Source of the DNA: Mageeibacillus sp. UBA6980 | GTDB taxonomy: Bacteria > Bacillota > Clostridia > Saccharofermentanales > Saccharofermentanaceae | Direction: 5' to 3' | Length of the DNA: 64,000 nt | NCBI GenBank assembly: GCA_002450095.1 | Contig: DJYK01000034.1 | Span: 46,218 to 110,217 of the forward strand | Part shown: positions 50,358 to 58,321 of the stretch, in pieces | Numbering within the stretch: position 1 is the first letter of the stretch | Layout of the letters: every line of letters starts with the position of its first letter | Position numbers and translations under genes: made by a program | The notes under the pieces: model-generated | What the model was told of the DNA's origin: nothing | Databases searched by the model: none | What the model saw: only the letters and a program-made list of their open reading frames with translations

Positions 50358-52358
50358 ATGCAGAAGATAGGTGTATTCGTCTGTCACTGCGGTACCAATA
50401 TCGCTGCGACGGTTGATGTTAAGAAGGTAGTGGAGTTAGTCCGCTACGAGCCCGGTGTGGTATTTGCCGATGACTACATGTATATGTGTTCAGAGGCAGG
50501 TCAGGAGAAGATCATCGAGGCTATCAAAGAATATAAGCTCACAGGTCTTGTTATCTGCTCGTGCTCACCCCGTATGCACGAGAAGACTTTCAGAGCATGT
50601 GCCGAGAAGGCAGGGCTTAACCCTTACATGGTAGAGGTTGCCAACATCCGTGAGCAGTGCTCATGGATCCACAAGGATAAGGAAGAGGCTACCAAGAAAG
50701 CCGTTATCCTCGCAAGAGCCGCGATCGCCAAGGTAAATCTCAATACTCCTCTTAAGGAAGGCGAGAGCCCTGTTACCAAGAGAGCACTCGTTATCGGAGG
50801 CGGTATCGCAGGTATCCAGACCGCTCTTGATATCGCAGATGCCGGCTATCAGGTTGATATCGTTGAGAAGGAGCCTTCCATCGGCGGCCGTATGAGCCAG
50901 TTCGATAAGACGTTCCCGACTCTCGACTGCGCATCCTGTATCCTCACGCCTAAGATGGTTGAGGTTAACCAGCATCCTAATATCACTCTCTATACTTACA
51001 GTGAAGTTGAGAAGGTCAGCGGTTATGTAGGTAACTTCGACGTAGACATTCGTAAGAAAGCAAGATCAGTAATCGCCGATAAGTGTACGGGATGCGGAGA
51101 GTGTTCCGCCAAGTGCCCTCTCGGTAAGATCGGAAACATCCCGAGTGAATTCGACAGAGGTCTTAAGAACAGACCGGCGATATATATGCCTTTCGCACAG
51201 GCTGTTCCTGCCGTTCCCGTTATCGACAGAGCTAACTGTACTTACTTCAAGACAGGTAAGTGCGGAGTCTGCGCCAAGATCTGTCCTTCCAAGGCTGTCG
51301 ATTACGAGCAGCAGGATGAGATCGTAACCGTAAAGTACGGCGCGATCGTTGTTGCAACGGGTTTTGACATCATCAATCTCGATAAGTTCGGTGAGTACGC
51401 TTATAACGAGTCTCCCGACGTTATCACATCGATCGAGCTCGAGCGTCTCATGAACGCTGCAGGTCCTACGGGCGGTCATCTCGAGAGAATGAGCGACCAC
51501 AAGCAGCCTAAGGACATCGTATTCATCCAGTGCGTAGGCAGCAGATGCGACGACGAGGAGAAGGGTAAGCCCTACTGCTCCAAGGTATGCTGTATGTACA
51601 CCGCTAAGCACGCGATGCTCATCAAAGATCACTGGCCGGATACTAACATCACGGTATTCTATATCGATGTAAGAACACCCGGTAAGAACTTCGACGAATT
51701 CTACAGAAGAGCAGTCGAGCAGTATCACGTTAACTACATCAAAGGTCAGGTCGGCAAGGTAATGCCTCAGCCCGACGGATCGCTCCTCGTTCAGGCTGCG
51801 GATCTTCTCGACGGCAAGCAGATCAAGATGAAGGCCGACATGGTCGTTCTCGCTGCCGCTATCGAGCCTAATCCCGGCGTTCGTAAGATCGCTACGATGC
51901 TTACTGCAAGTATCGATAACAATAACTTCCTTACAGAAGCTCATGCGAAGCTCCGTCCTGTAGAGTCACCTACGGCAGGTATCTTCCTTTCCGGTATGGC
52001 TCAGGGACCTAAGGATATTCCTGAGACTGTATCCCAGGCGGGTGCTGCAGCCGTTAAGGTAGTAGGACTTCTTGCCAAGGATAAGCTCAAGACGAATCCT
52101 TGTACCGCACAGTGCGATACGCTTCTTTGTAACGGTTGTTCCACTTGTGCCAATGTATGTCCTTACGGTGCTATCACTTATGAGGATGTTCAGGTCAACG
52201 ACCACGGTTTAAGAGAGACGAGAAGAGTTGCACAGGTCAATGTTGCACTCTGCCAGGGCTGCGGTGCTTGTACATCCGCTTGTCCTTCCGGTGCGATGGA
52301 TCTTCAGGGCTTCTCTAACAGACAGATCACAACGGAGGTTGATGCTATATGCCGATGA
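50358..52358 (+). CDS. hdrA: HdrA-like bifurcating flavoprotein
   Basis: 666 residues. The N-terminal domain (CHCGTNIAATVDV) is followed by an FAD-binding Rossmann motif (ALVIGGGIAGIQTALDIADAGY) and FPTLDCASCILTPKM, the HdrA cysteine cluster. Cluster motifs are CTGCGECSAKCP, CGVCAKICPSKAV and, at the C-terminus, two ferredoxin-type sites CNGCSTCANVCPYGAI and CQGCGACTSACPSGAM. HdrA carries the flavin that splits electron pairs between a high-potential path to HdrB and low-potential ferredoxin. No selenocysteine is seen. It overlaps the flxD gene by 10 nt. Confidence 0.93.
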   Translation: MQKIGVFVCHCGTNIAATVDVKKVVELVRYEPGVVFADDYMYMCSEAGQEKIIEAIKEYKLTGLVICSCSPRMHEKTFRACAEKAGLNPYMVEVANIREQCSWIHKDKEEATKKAVILARAAIAKVNLNTPLKEGESPVTKRALVIGGGIAGIQTALDIADAGYQVDIVEKEPSIGGRMSQFDKTFPTLDCASCILTPKMVEVNQHPNITLYTYSEVEKVSGYVGNFDVDIRKKARSVIADKCTGCGECSAKCPLGKIGNIPSEFDRGLKNRPAIYMPFAQAVPAVPVIDRANCTYFKTGKCGVCAKICPSKAVDYEQQDEIVTVKYGAIVVATGFDIINLDKFGEYAYNESPDVITSIELERLMNAAGPTGGHLERMSDHKQPKDIVFIQCVGSRCDDEEKGKPYCSKVCCMYTAKHAMLIKDHWPDTNITVFYIDVRTPGKNFDEFYRRAVEQYHVNYIKGQVGKVMPQPDGSLLVQAADLLDGKQIKMKADMVVLAAAIEPNPGVRKIATMLTASIDNNNFLTEAHAKLRPVESPTAGIFLSGMAQGPKDIPETVSQAGAAAVKVVGLLAKDKLKTNPCTAQCDTLLCNGCSTCANVCPYGAITYEDVQVNDHGLRETRRVAQVNVALCQGCGACTSACPSGAMDLQGFSNRQITTEVDAICR

Positions 52359-52795
52359 ACGAAGAGAACAAAGAGTTTCGTCCGTTGATCGTAGCTTTCT
52401 GCTGCAACTGGTGTTCATATGCCGGTGCGGACCTTGCCGGATCATCCAGACTTTCATATCCGGCTGACGTAAAGATCATCAGAGTTCCCTGCTCAGGCAG
52501 AGTTAACCCGATGTTCATTCTGAGAGCTTTTGAGCGCGGTGCTGACGGAGTCATCATCTGCGGATGCCATCCCGGCGACTGCCACTATTCAACAGGTAAC
52601 TACTACGCAAGAAGAAGAATGGCGCTTCTGTTCTCTATGCTCGAGTACATGGGTATCGAGAACGGAAGAACAAGAGTCGAGTGGTGCTCGGCTGCTGAGG
52701 GAGCTAAGTTCTCCAAGACCATGAACGAATTCTGCGAGAAGGTCAAATCCTTGGGCGAGAACGTCAGATTGGGGGATCTACGATGCAAGAATTAA
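52349..52795 (+). CDS. flxD: MvhD/FlxD-like [2Fe-2S] subunit
   Basis: 148 residues. FCCNWCSYAGADLAG, PCSGRV and CGCHPGDCHY are the MvhD signature cysteines. The subunit passes electrons from the hydrogenase or NADH module into HdrA. Overlaps both neighbours. Confidence 0.9.
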   Translation: MPMNEENKEFRPLIVAFCCNWCSYAGADLAGSSRLSYPADVKIIRVPCSGRVNPMFILRAFERGADGVIICGCHPGDCHYSTGNYYARRRMALLFSMLEYMGIENGRTRVEWCSAAEGAKFSKTMNEFCEKVKSLGENVRLGDLRCKN

Positions 52796-53760
52796 TCAAT
52801 CGTTTAAAGGAACTGATCGCTGACGGTACAGTCGTCAGGGCGATCGGATGGAAGAAGGGCGATATGCCTTATAACCCCGAACCTGCTTACTTCGAGAAGC
52901 CTGAAGATTTTGACGATTTTGTCTATGACGGTTTCTGCGGTGCCAACCTGTCGAAGATGATGATCGAAGCAGGTAAGCTCGAGGGCAAGACTGCAGTATG
53001 CCTGAAGCCCTGTGATACCTACAGCTTCAATCAGCTTATAAGAGAGCACAGAGTTAATCGCGAGAACACCTACATCATCGGTGTGGGCTGCAGAGGCAAG
53101 CTCGATATCGAGAAGGCCAGGAAGGCCGGCATTAAGGGTATCAAGTCCATCTCAGGCGTCGATATCGAGGGTGACGGCGATGTTACTTTCGATACTATCT
53201 ATGGGCAGAAGACGATGGCTTACAAGGATCTCATGCTCGACAGATGTCACGTCTGCAAGGGCAAGGAGCACATGATCTTTGATGAGGTAATCGGTGAGTC
53301 CAAGGATACTGACGATGCCGACAGATTCGAGGAAGTCATCAAGATAGAGAAGATGACTCCCGAGGAGAGATTCAAGTTCTTCCAGAGCGAGCTCTCTAAG
53401 TGCATCCGCTGCAATGCATGCCGTAACGTATGTCCCGCATGTTCTTGCAGAAAGTGCGTATTCGACGGAACGAAGTTCGACTCACAGCAGAAGGCCAACG
53501 TCGATTCCTTCGAGGAGAAGATGTTCCACATCATAAGAGCGTTCCACGTTGCAGGAAGGTGTACGGACTGCGGCGAGTGCAGCAGAGTATGCCCGGAGGG
53601 TATCCCTCTTCACCTGTTCAACAGAAAGTTCATCAAGGATATTGATGACTTCTACGGAGAGTTCCAGGCCGGTAAGGATCCTGAAGCTCAGAGTCCTCTG
53701 ACGGATTTCACTTTCGGCGATCTCGAGCCGAAGGATGCTGTAGGAAGGGGTGATAATTAA
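52783..53760 (+). CDS. flxC: FlxC-like iron-sulfur protein (FrhB-like fold)
   Basis: 325 residues. The N-terminal 160 resemble the F420-hydrogenase beta-subunit fold (GWKKGDMPYNPEPAYFEKPE, LKPCDTYSFNQLI, IIGVGCRGKLD), and the C-terminal part has CIRCNACRNVCPACSCRKC and CTDCGECSRVCPEG. In Flx-Hdr systems FlxC and FlxB link the NADH dehydrogenase FlxA to FlxD. Starts inside flxD, ends on the first base of the next gene. Confidence 0.82.
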   Translation: MQELINRLKELIADGTVVRAIGWKKGDMPYNPEPAYFEKPEDFDDFVYDGFCGANLSKMMIEAGKLEGKTAVCLKPCDTYSFNQLIREHRVNRENTYIIGVGCRGKLDIEKARKAGIKGIKSISGVDIEGDGDVTFDTIYGQKTMAYKDLMLDRCHVCKGKEHMIFDEVIGESKDTDDADRFEEVIKIEKMTPEERFKFFQSELSKCIRCNACRNVCPACSCRKCVFDGTKFDSQQKANVDSFEEKMFHIIRAFHVAGRCTDCGECSRVCPEGIPLHLFNRKFIKDIDDFYGEFQAGKDPEAQSPLTDFTFGDLEPKDAVGRGDN

Positions 53761-54854
53761 TGTACAGTATTTCAAAAGACAAACTTAATTCACTCTATTC
53801 CGCTATTGCGGGTGAGTTTGATCTCTTTATGCCTATCAAGGCTGCAGGTCAGACAAACTACGGTTTCTGGTCCGAAGGCGCGGAAGGCGACATCGATACA
53901 TTGAAGACCATTAAGTCCGGCAAGGATGCATTCTTCCCTCAGGTCGAGCAGCTCTACACGGTTAACCGTGAGATCGTTCCCGCGGATGTCGCTGCTTCCG
54001 ATGATGCGGAGAAGGCGGCTGACACGCCTGTAAGAACAAAGCTTAAGGTAAATCCCGTTAAGCTTATAGATCACGACTTCGTTATCTTCGGTATGCGTCC
54101 CTGTGATGTTCGTGCCATCGAGGTAATGGACAACGTATTCTTAAGTGATCCCGTTGATAGCTACTACAAGTCCAGAAGAGAGCACGGCATCGTAGTCGCT
54201 CTTGCCTGTCATGAGCCCGAGGAGTCCTGCTTCTGTACCGTATTCGGTATCGATCCTTCTGATCCTTCCAAGGCCAAGGCTGACGTAGCAACATGGCTCA
54301 TCGGCGATAAGCTCTACTGGAAGGCGATCACGGACAAGGGTGAGGCATTGACTTCTAAGGTAAGCAGCCTTCTCGAAGAGGAGGATTCTGACTCCAAGGT
54401 AGAGGAAGAGAAAGCCTATATCGAAAGCATCGCGAAGCAGCTTCCCAACGCCGAACTCTCACTCGAGGGTTGGGGCGCCGGAAAGACGGACGAGAAGTTC
54501 AAGTCGGAAGTCTGGGACAAAGTCTATAAGGGCTGTCTCGGATGCGGAACATGTACATTCGTATGTCCGACATGCCAGTGCTACGATATCAAGGACTACA
54601 CGACCAAGGATGGAATTCAGAGATACAGATGCTGGGATTCATGCATGTATTCCGACTTCACTCTTATGGCCGGCGGTCAGAACAGACAGACACAGCTCCA
54701 GCGATTCCGCCAGAGATTTATGCACAAACTCGTATACTATCCTACAAATAACGACGGTATGTTCATGTGCGTAGGCTGCGGCCGCTGCGTTGAGAAGTGT
54801 CCTCAGTCTCTGAACATCGTGAAGGTCATCAAGGCCTTTGCAGAAAATAATTAA
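53760..54854 (+). CDS. flxB: FlxB-like iron-sulfur protein (HydB/Nfe hydrogenase beta-like)
   Basis: 364 residues. FGMRPCDVRAIEVMD is typical of 4Fe-4S dicluster proteins accompanying Ni-Fe hydrogenases and Flx; the two clusters are CLGCGTCTFVCPTCQC and CVGCGRCVEKCPQS. The acidic stretch LLEEEDSDSKVEEEK at about 205-220 is an insertion. Electron-relay partner of FlxA. Confidence 0.82.
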   Translation: MYSISKDKLNSLYSAIAGEFDLFMPIKAAGQTNYGFWSEGAEGDIDTLKTIKSGKDAFFPQVEQLYTVNREIVPADVAASDDAEKAADTPVRTKLKVNPVKLIDHDFVIFGMRPCDVRAIEVMDNVFLSDPVDSYYKSRREHGIVVALACHEPEESCFCTVFGIDPSDPSKAKADVATWLIGDKLYWKAITDKGEALTSKVSSLLEEEDSDSKVEEEKAYIESIAKQLPNAELSLEGWGAGKTDEKFKSEVWDKVYKGCLGCGTCTFVCPTCQCYDIKDYTTKDGIQRYRCWDSCMYSDFTLMAGGQNRQTQLQRFRQRFMHKLVYYPTNNDGMFMCVGCGRCVEKCPQSLNIVKVIKAFAENN

Positions 54855-54869
54855 GGAGGGGATCAATAA

Positions 54870-55718
54870 ATGTGCGATTGTGATAACAATAAGAATCAAG
54901 ACATCCTGGTCCCACACGTCGGTATCATCACCGACATCACTCAGGAGACTCCTGATGTAAAGACTTTCAGAGTCAATGCTCCGGGTGGCGGAAAGCTGTT
55001 CGAGCATATGCCCGGTCAGTGTGCGATGGTATGTGTTCCGGGTATAGGTGAGGGAATGTTCTCCATTACTTCATCTCCTACGAATAAGGAGTATATGGAG
55101 TTCTCGATCAAAAGATGCGGACTTCTCACTGAGTATCTGCACGGTCTCTCCGTAGGTGACGAGATCACCGTAAGAGGACCTTACGGCAACCACTTCCCGG
55201 TTGAGACTGAGCTCAAGGGCAAGAACCTTCTGTTCATCGCAGGCGGTATCGGACTCGCTCCTCTGCGTTCCGTTATCAATTACTGCATAGATAACAGACA
55301 GGATTACGGAACGATCGATATCCTTTACGGTTCAAGATCCGCTGATGATCTCGTTAAGCTCAAGGAGATCAAAGAGAAGTGGATGAACACCGAAGGCGTT
55401 AACGTTTATCTTACTATCGACAGAGAGCAGGAAGGCTGGGACGGCCACGTCGGATTTGTTCCCGCATACCTGAAGGAAATCGATTTCTCGACAGATAAGA
55501 TCGGTCTTATCTGCGGACCGCCGATCATGATCAAGTTCGTTCTTCAGGGAATGAAGGAACTGGGCTTTACTGATGATCAGGTATACACGACTTTGGAACT
55601 TCGAATGAAGTGCGGAGTAGGTAAGTGCGGAAGATGCAATATCGGATCAAAGTATGTCTGCAAGGACGGTCCTGTATTCCGTTTCGACCAGATAGAGCAA
55701 ATGCCCGACGAATACTGA
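54870..55718 (+). CDS. flxA: FlxA-like NAD(P)H:acceptor oxidoreductase
   Basis: 282 residues of the ferredoxin-NADP reductase/PyrK type. MFSITSSP is the flavin-binding strand, LFIAGGIGLAPLRSVI binds the nicotinamide dinucleotide, LICGPPIMIKF follows, and CGVGKCGRCNIG with a later Cys holds a [2Fe-2S] cluster. It is the predicted electron entry point, oxidising NADH. AAGGAGGGG precedes the ATG. Confidence 0.88.
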   Translation: MCDCDNNKNQDILVPHVGIITDITQETPDVKTFRVNAPGGGKLFEHMPGQCAMVCVPGIGEGMFSITSSPTNKEYMEFSIKRCGLLTEYLHGLSVGDEITVRGPYGNHFPVETELKGKNLLFIAGGIGLAPLRSVINYCIDNRQDYGTIDILYGSRSADDLVKLKEIKEKWMNTEGVNVYLTIDREQEGWDGHVGFVPAYLKEIDFSTDKIGLICGPPIMIKFVLQGMKELGFTDDQVYTTLELRMKCGVGKCGRCNIGSKYVCKDGPVFRFDQIEQMPDEY

Positions 55719-55736
55719 TGTGAAAGGATAACGATT

Positions 55737-56411
55737 ATGGAACAAATGGTAAATGTCTATTTTTACGGTAAGAAGTACCAGGTGCCCGCAGATCTTACGA
55801 TCATGACGGCTCTTGAGTATGCCGGATATACACTTGTAAGAGGCGTTGGCTGCCGTCACGGCTTCTGCGGCGCCTGCACCACGATCTACAGGATCAAGGG
55901 TAAGAACGAACTTCATACCTGCCTTGCATGTCAGACACAGGTTCAGGAAGGCATGTATATCGCACGTATCCCTTATTTCCCTACAGATAAGAGAACATAC
56001 AATATCGAGGATCTTAAGGCTAATCAGGAAGTAATGATGTCCCTTTATCCCGAGATCTATTCCTGTATCGGATGTAACGCTTGTACCAAGGCCTGCACAC
56101 AGAGCCTTAAGGTCATGCAGTACATCGCTTATGCACAAAGAGGCGACTTCAAGAAGTGTGCCGAGGAATCATTCGACTGCGTATCCTGCGGATGCTGTTC
56201 AGTCAGATGTCCTGCGGGCATCTCACACCCGATGGTCGGTATGCTTGCAAGAAGACTTAACGGTAAGTACCTCACACCTGAGGCAGAGCACCTCAACACA
56301 AGAGTAGAGGAGATCAAAGAGGGTAAGTTCGACGAGGCTATGAAGGACATGATGAACAAGCCTCTCGATGAGATCAAGGAACTCTACAATACAAGAGAGA
56401 TCGAGAAGTAA
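55737..56411 (+). CDS. frdB: Fumarate reductase-like iron-sulfur subunit (FrdB/TfrB-like)
   Basis: 224 residues. CRHGFCGACTTIYRIKGK with a later CLAC is the plant-type [2Fe-2S] site; CIGCNACTKACTQ and CVSCGCCSVRCPAG follow. The order matches FrdB/SdhB and the N-terminal half of TfrB of thiol:fumarate reductase. The C-terminal HdrB-like half of TfrB is absent; in this operon it exists as a separate gene, hdrB. No membrane anchor gene is present. Confidence 0.82.
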   Translation: MEQMVNVYFYGKKYQVPADLTIMTALEYAGYTLVRGVGCRHGFCGACTTIYRIKGKNELHTCLACQTQVQEGMYIARIPYFPTDKRTYNIEDLKANQEVMMSLYPEIYSCIGCNACTKACTQSLKVMQYIAYAQRGDFKKCAEESFDCVSCGCCSVRCPAGISHPMVGMLARRLNGKYLTPEAEHLNTRVEEIKEGKFDEAMKDMMNKPLDEIKELYNTREIEK

Positions 56412-56425
56412 GGAGGCCAAGAATA

Positions 56426-58042
56426 ATGTACGCACCATATCCCGAGAATATGATGGAATCCATTAAGAAGGTGGAGGCTACACGTGAGGCCCGTATGAAG
56501 ACGGAGCCCAGAAGACTTACCGCCGAGGAGAAGGATGACCTCCTTGAGAAGTTCCATCCCGACTATAACCCCGATTCATTTGCTGAGATCAAGGTCGGCC
56601 CCAACAAGGGTCAGAAGGCTCCTGTTGAGCTCGCCGAGATGCTCCATTCCACAAGCCGTCTCATGACAGATAAGGTTGACATCTCCAAGATCGACTACGA
56701 CGTAGACGTACTCGTTATCGGCGGCGGCGGAGCAGGTTCTTCCTGTGCCATCGAGGCTCACAATGCAGGCGCTAACGTAATGATCGTTACAAAGCTTCGT
56801 ATCGGTGACGCTAACACGATGATGGCTGAGGGCGGTATCCAGGCTGCAGACAAGGAGAACGACTCTCCCGTACAGCACTACCTCGACGCTTTCGGCGGCG
56901 GTCACTTCAAGGCTAAGCCTGAGCTCGTTAAGAGACTTACTTCCGAGGCTCCCGAGGCAATTCAGTGGCTGAACAGACTCGGTGTTGAGTTCGATAAGGA
57001 AGACGACGGCAGAATGGTTACAACACACGGCGGCGGAACTTCCAGAAAGAGAATGCACGCAGCTAAGGACTATTCCGGTGCTGAGATCATGAGAACTCTC
57101 CGTGATGAGGTTATCAACCTCGGCATCCCGGTAATCGAGTTCACATCCGCAGTTGAGCTCATCAAGGACGACAAGGGCCAGGTAGCAGGTGCCGTTCTCC
57201 TCAACATGGAGACAGGCGACTACTCCGTTGCAAGAGCAAAGACTGTTGTTATCGCTACAGGCGGTGCAGGAAGAATGCACTACAACGGCTTTCCTACAAG
57301 TAACCACTACGGTGCTACAGCTGACGGACTCATCCTCGCTTACAGAGCAGGTGCTCCTCTTCTGTATCAGGATTCCATACAGTATCACCCTACAGGTGCC
57401 GTATATCCTTCACAGATCTTAGGCGCTCTCGTTACAGAGAAGGTAAGATCCGTTGGTGCTCAGCTCGTTAACGCTAACGGTGAAGCTTACATACATCCTC
57501 TCGAGACACGTGACGTTAACGCTTCCGGCGTTATCCGTGAGTGCAGAGAGGGCAGAGGTGTTGATATCCCGGGCGGTCTTAAGGGCGTATGGCTCGACAC
57601 ACCTATGATCGAGATCTTAGGCGGTGAGGGCACGATCGAGAAGAGAATCCCTGCTATGTTCCGTATGTACATGAACTACGGCATCGATATGAGAAAGGTT
57701 CCGATCCTGATCTATCCTACACTCCACTACCAGAACGGCGGTGTTGAGATCAACGGCGACGGCTTCACAAATATCCCGAACCTCCTCGTTGCAGGTGAGG
57801 CAGCAGGCGGTATCCACGGTACAAACAGACTTATGGGTAACTCGCTGCTCGACGTTATCGTATTTGGTCGTAACGCAGGTAAGAAGGCTGCCGCCAAGTA
57901 CGGTGAAGTCACTCTCGGCAACATGAACCTCGACCACGTTGCCGCTTACGACAAGGAATTGAAGGACGCAGGCCTCGATACTCATGAGGTTTCGCCTAAG
58001 CTTCTTCCCAAGTACGCCAGACACGAGAGAACAGCGGAGTAA
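56426..58042 (+). CDS. frdA: Fumarate reductase-like flavoprotein subunit (FrdA/TfrA-like)
   Basis: 538 residues. About 90 N-terminal residues precede the dinucleotide-binding motif DVLVIGGGGAGSSCAIEA, an unusually long extension. Active-site residues are intact: His 321 in QYHPTG, Arg 362 in TRDVNASG, His 434 in LHYQNGG and Arg 468 in HGTNRLMGNSL. The histidine that binds FAD covalently in E. coli FrdA is Asn 130 (DANTMMAEGG), so FAD is probably non-covalent, a change known to favour fumarate reduction over succinate oxidation. It follows frdB by 14 nt and ends just before a repeat element. Confidence 0.87.
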   Translation: MYAPYPENMMESIKKVEATREARMKTEPRRLTAEEKDDLLEKFHPDYNPDSFAEIKVGPNKGQKAPVELAEMLHSTSRLMTDKVDISKIDYDVDVLVIGGGGAGSSCAIEAHNAGANVMIVTKLRIGDANTMMAEGGIQAADKENDSPVQHYLDAFGGGHFKAKPELVKRLTSEAPEAIQWLNRLGVEFDKEDDGRMVTTHGGGTSRKRMHAAKDYSGAEIMRTLRDEVINLGIPVIEFTSAVELIKDDKGQVAGAVLLNMETGDYSVARAKTVVIATGGAGRMHYNGFPTSNHYGATADGLILAYRAGAPLLYQDSIQYHPTGAVYPSQILGALVTEKVRSVGAQLVNANGEAYIHPLETRDVNASGVIRECREGRGVDIPGGLKGVWLDTPMIEILGGEGTIEKRIPAMFRMYMNYGIDMRKVPILIYPTLHYQNGGVEINGDGFTNIPNLLVAGEAAGGIHGTNRLMGNSLLDVIVFGRNAGKKAAAKYGEVTLGNMNLDHVAAYDKELKDAGLDTHEVSPKLLPKYARHERTAE

Positions 58043-58066
58043 TTCTGTTAAAAGTTGTTTCCAAGA

Positions 58067-58313
58067 GGGGTTGTCTCAAAAGTGATGTAAGTTCACTGAG
58101 AGGCAACCTCTTTAGATTGTTCAAAAACAAATTGTTTCCCGCTTAAAACAGCTACAAAGAACTACAATACCCTCTCAGTGACCAAAAGTGTGACAGATCG
58201 AACGAGTTGGTCAACATTTCAGTCACTACTCGTCAGGCTGAAGAAGATCGACTGCTTTGACTGTTGCTGCAACAGTCGGGTGCCTTAGTGAATGTTCCCT
58301 TTGAGACACCCCC
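58067..58313. repeat. MITE-like repeat, copy 1
   Basis: 247 bp bounded by imperfect 14-bp terminal inverted repeats, GGGGTTGTCTCAAA on the left and TTTGAGACACCCCC on the right (13 of 14 matched). Inside, TCACTGAGAGG and CCTCTCAGTGA form another inverted pair, and the first 45 nt can fold as a hairpin ending in TTT that may terminate the frd operon. No coding sequence. Copy 2 starts at 63807. Confidence 0.7.
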
Positions 58314-58321
58314 TTTTTTAA

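Noticed and set aside
50655..51944. Long minus-strand open frames within hdrA
   Set aside because: They mirror the biased codons of hdrA and contain no recognisable domains.
50358..52358. Methanogen origin suggested by HdrABC and MvhD-like genes
   Set aside because: The neighbourhood is typical of Bacillota and bacterial Flx-Hdr systems carry the same subunits; nothing else is archaeal.
49172..56411. Hydrogenase
   Set aside because: FlxB and FlxC resemble hydrogenase accessory subunits, but no NiFe or FeFe catalytic subunit is encoded.
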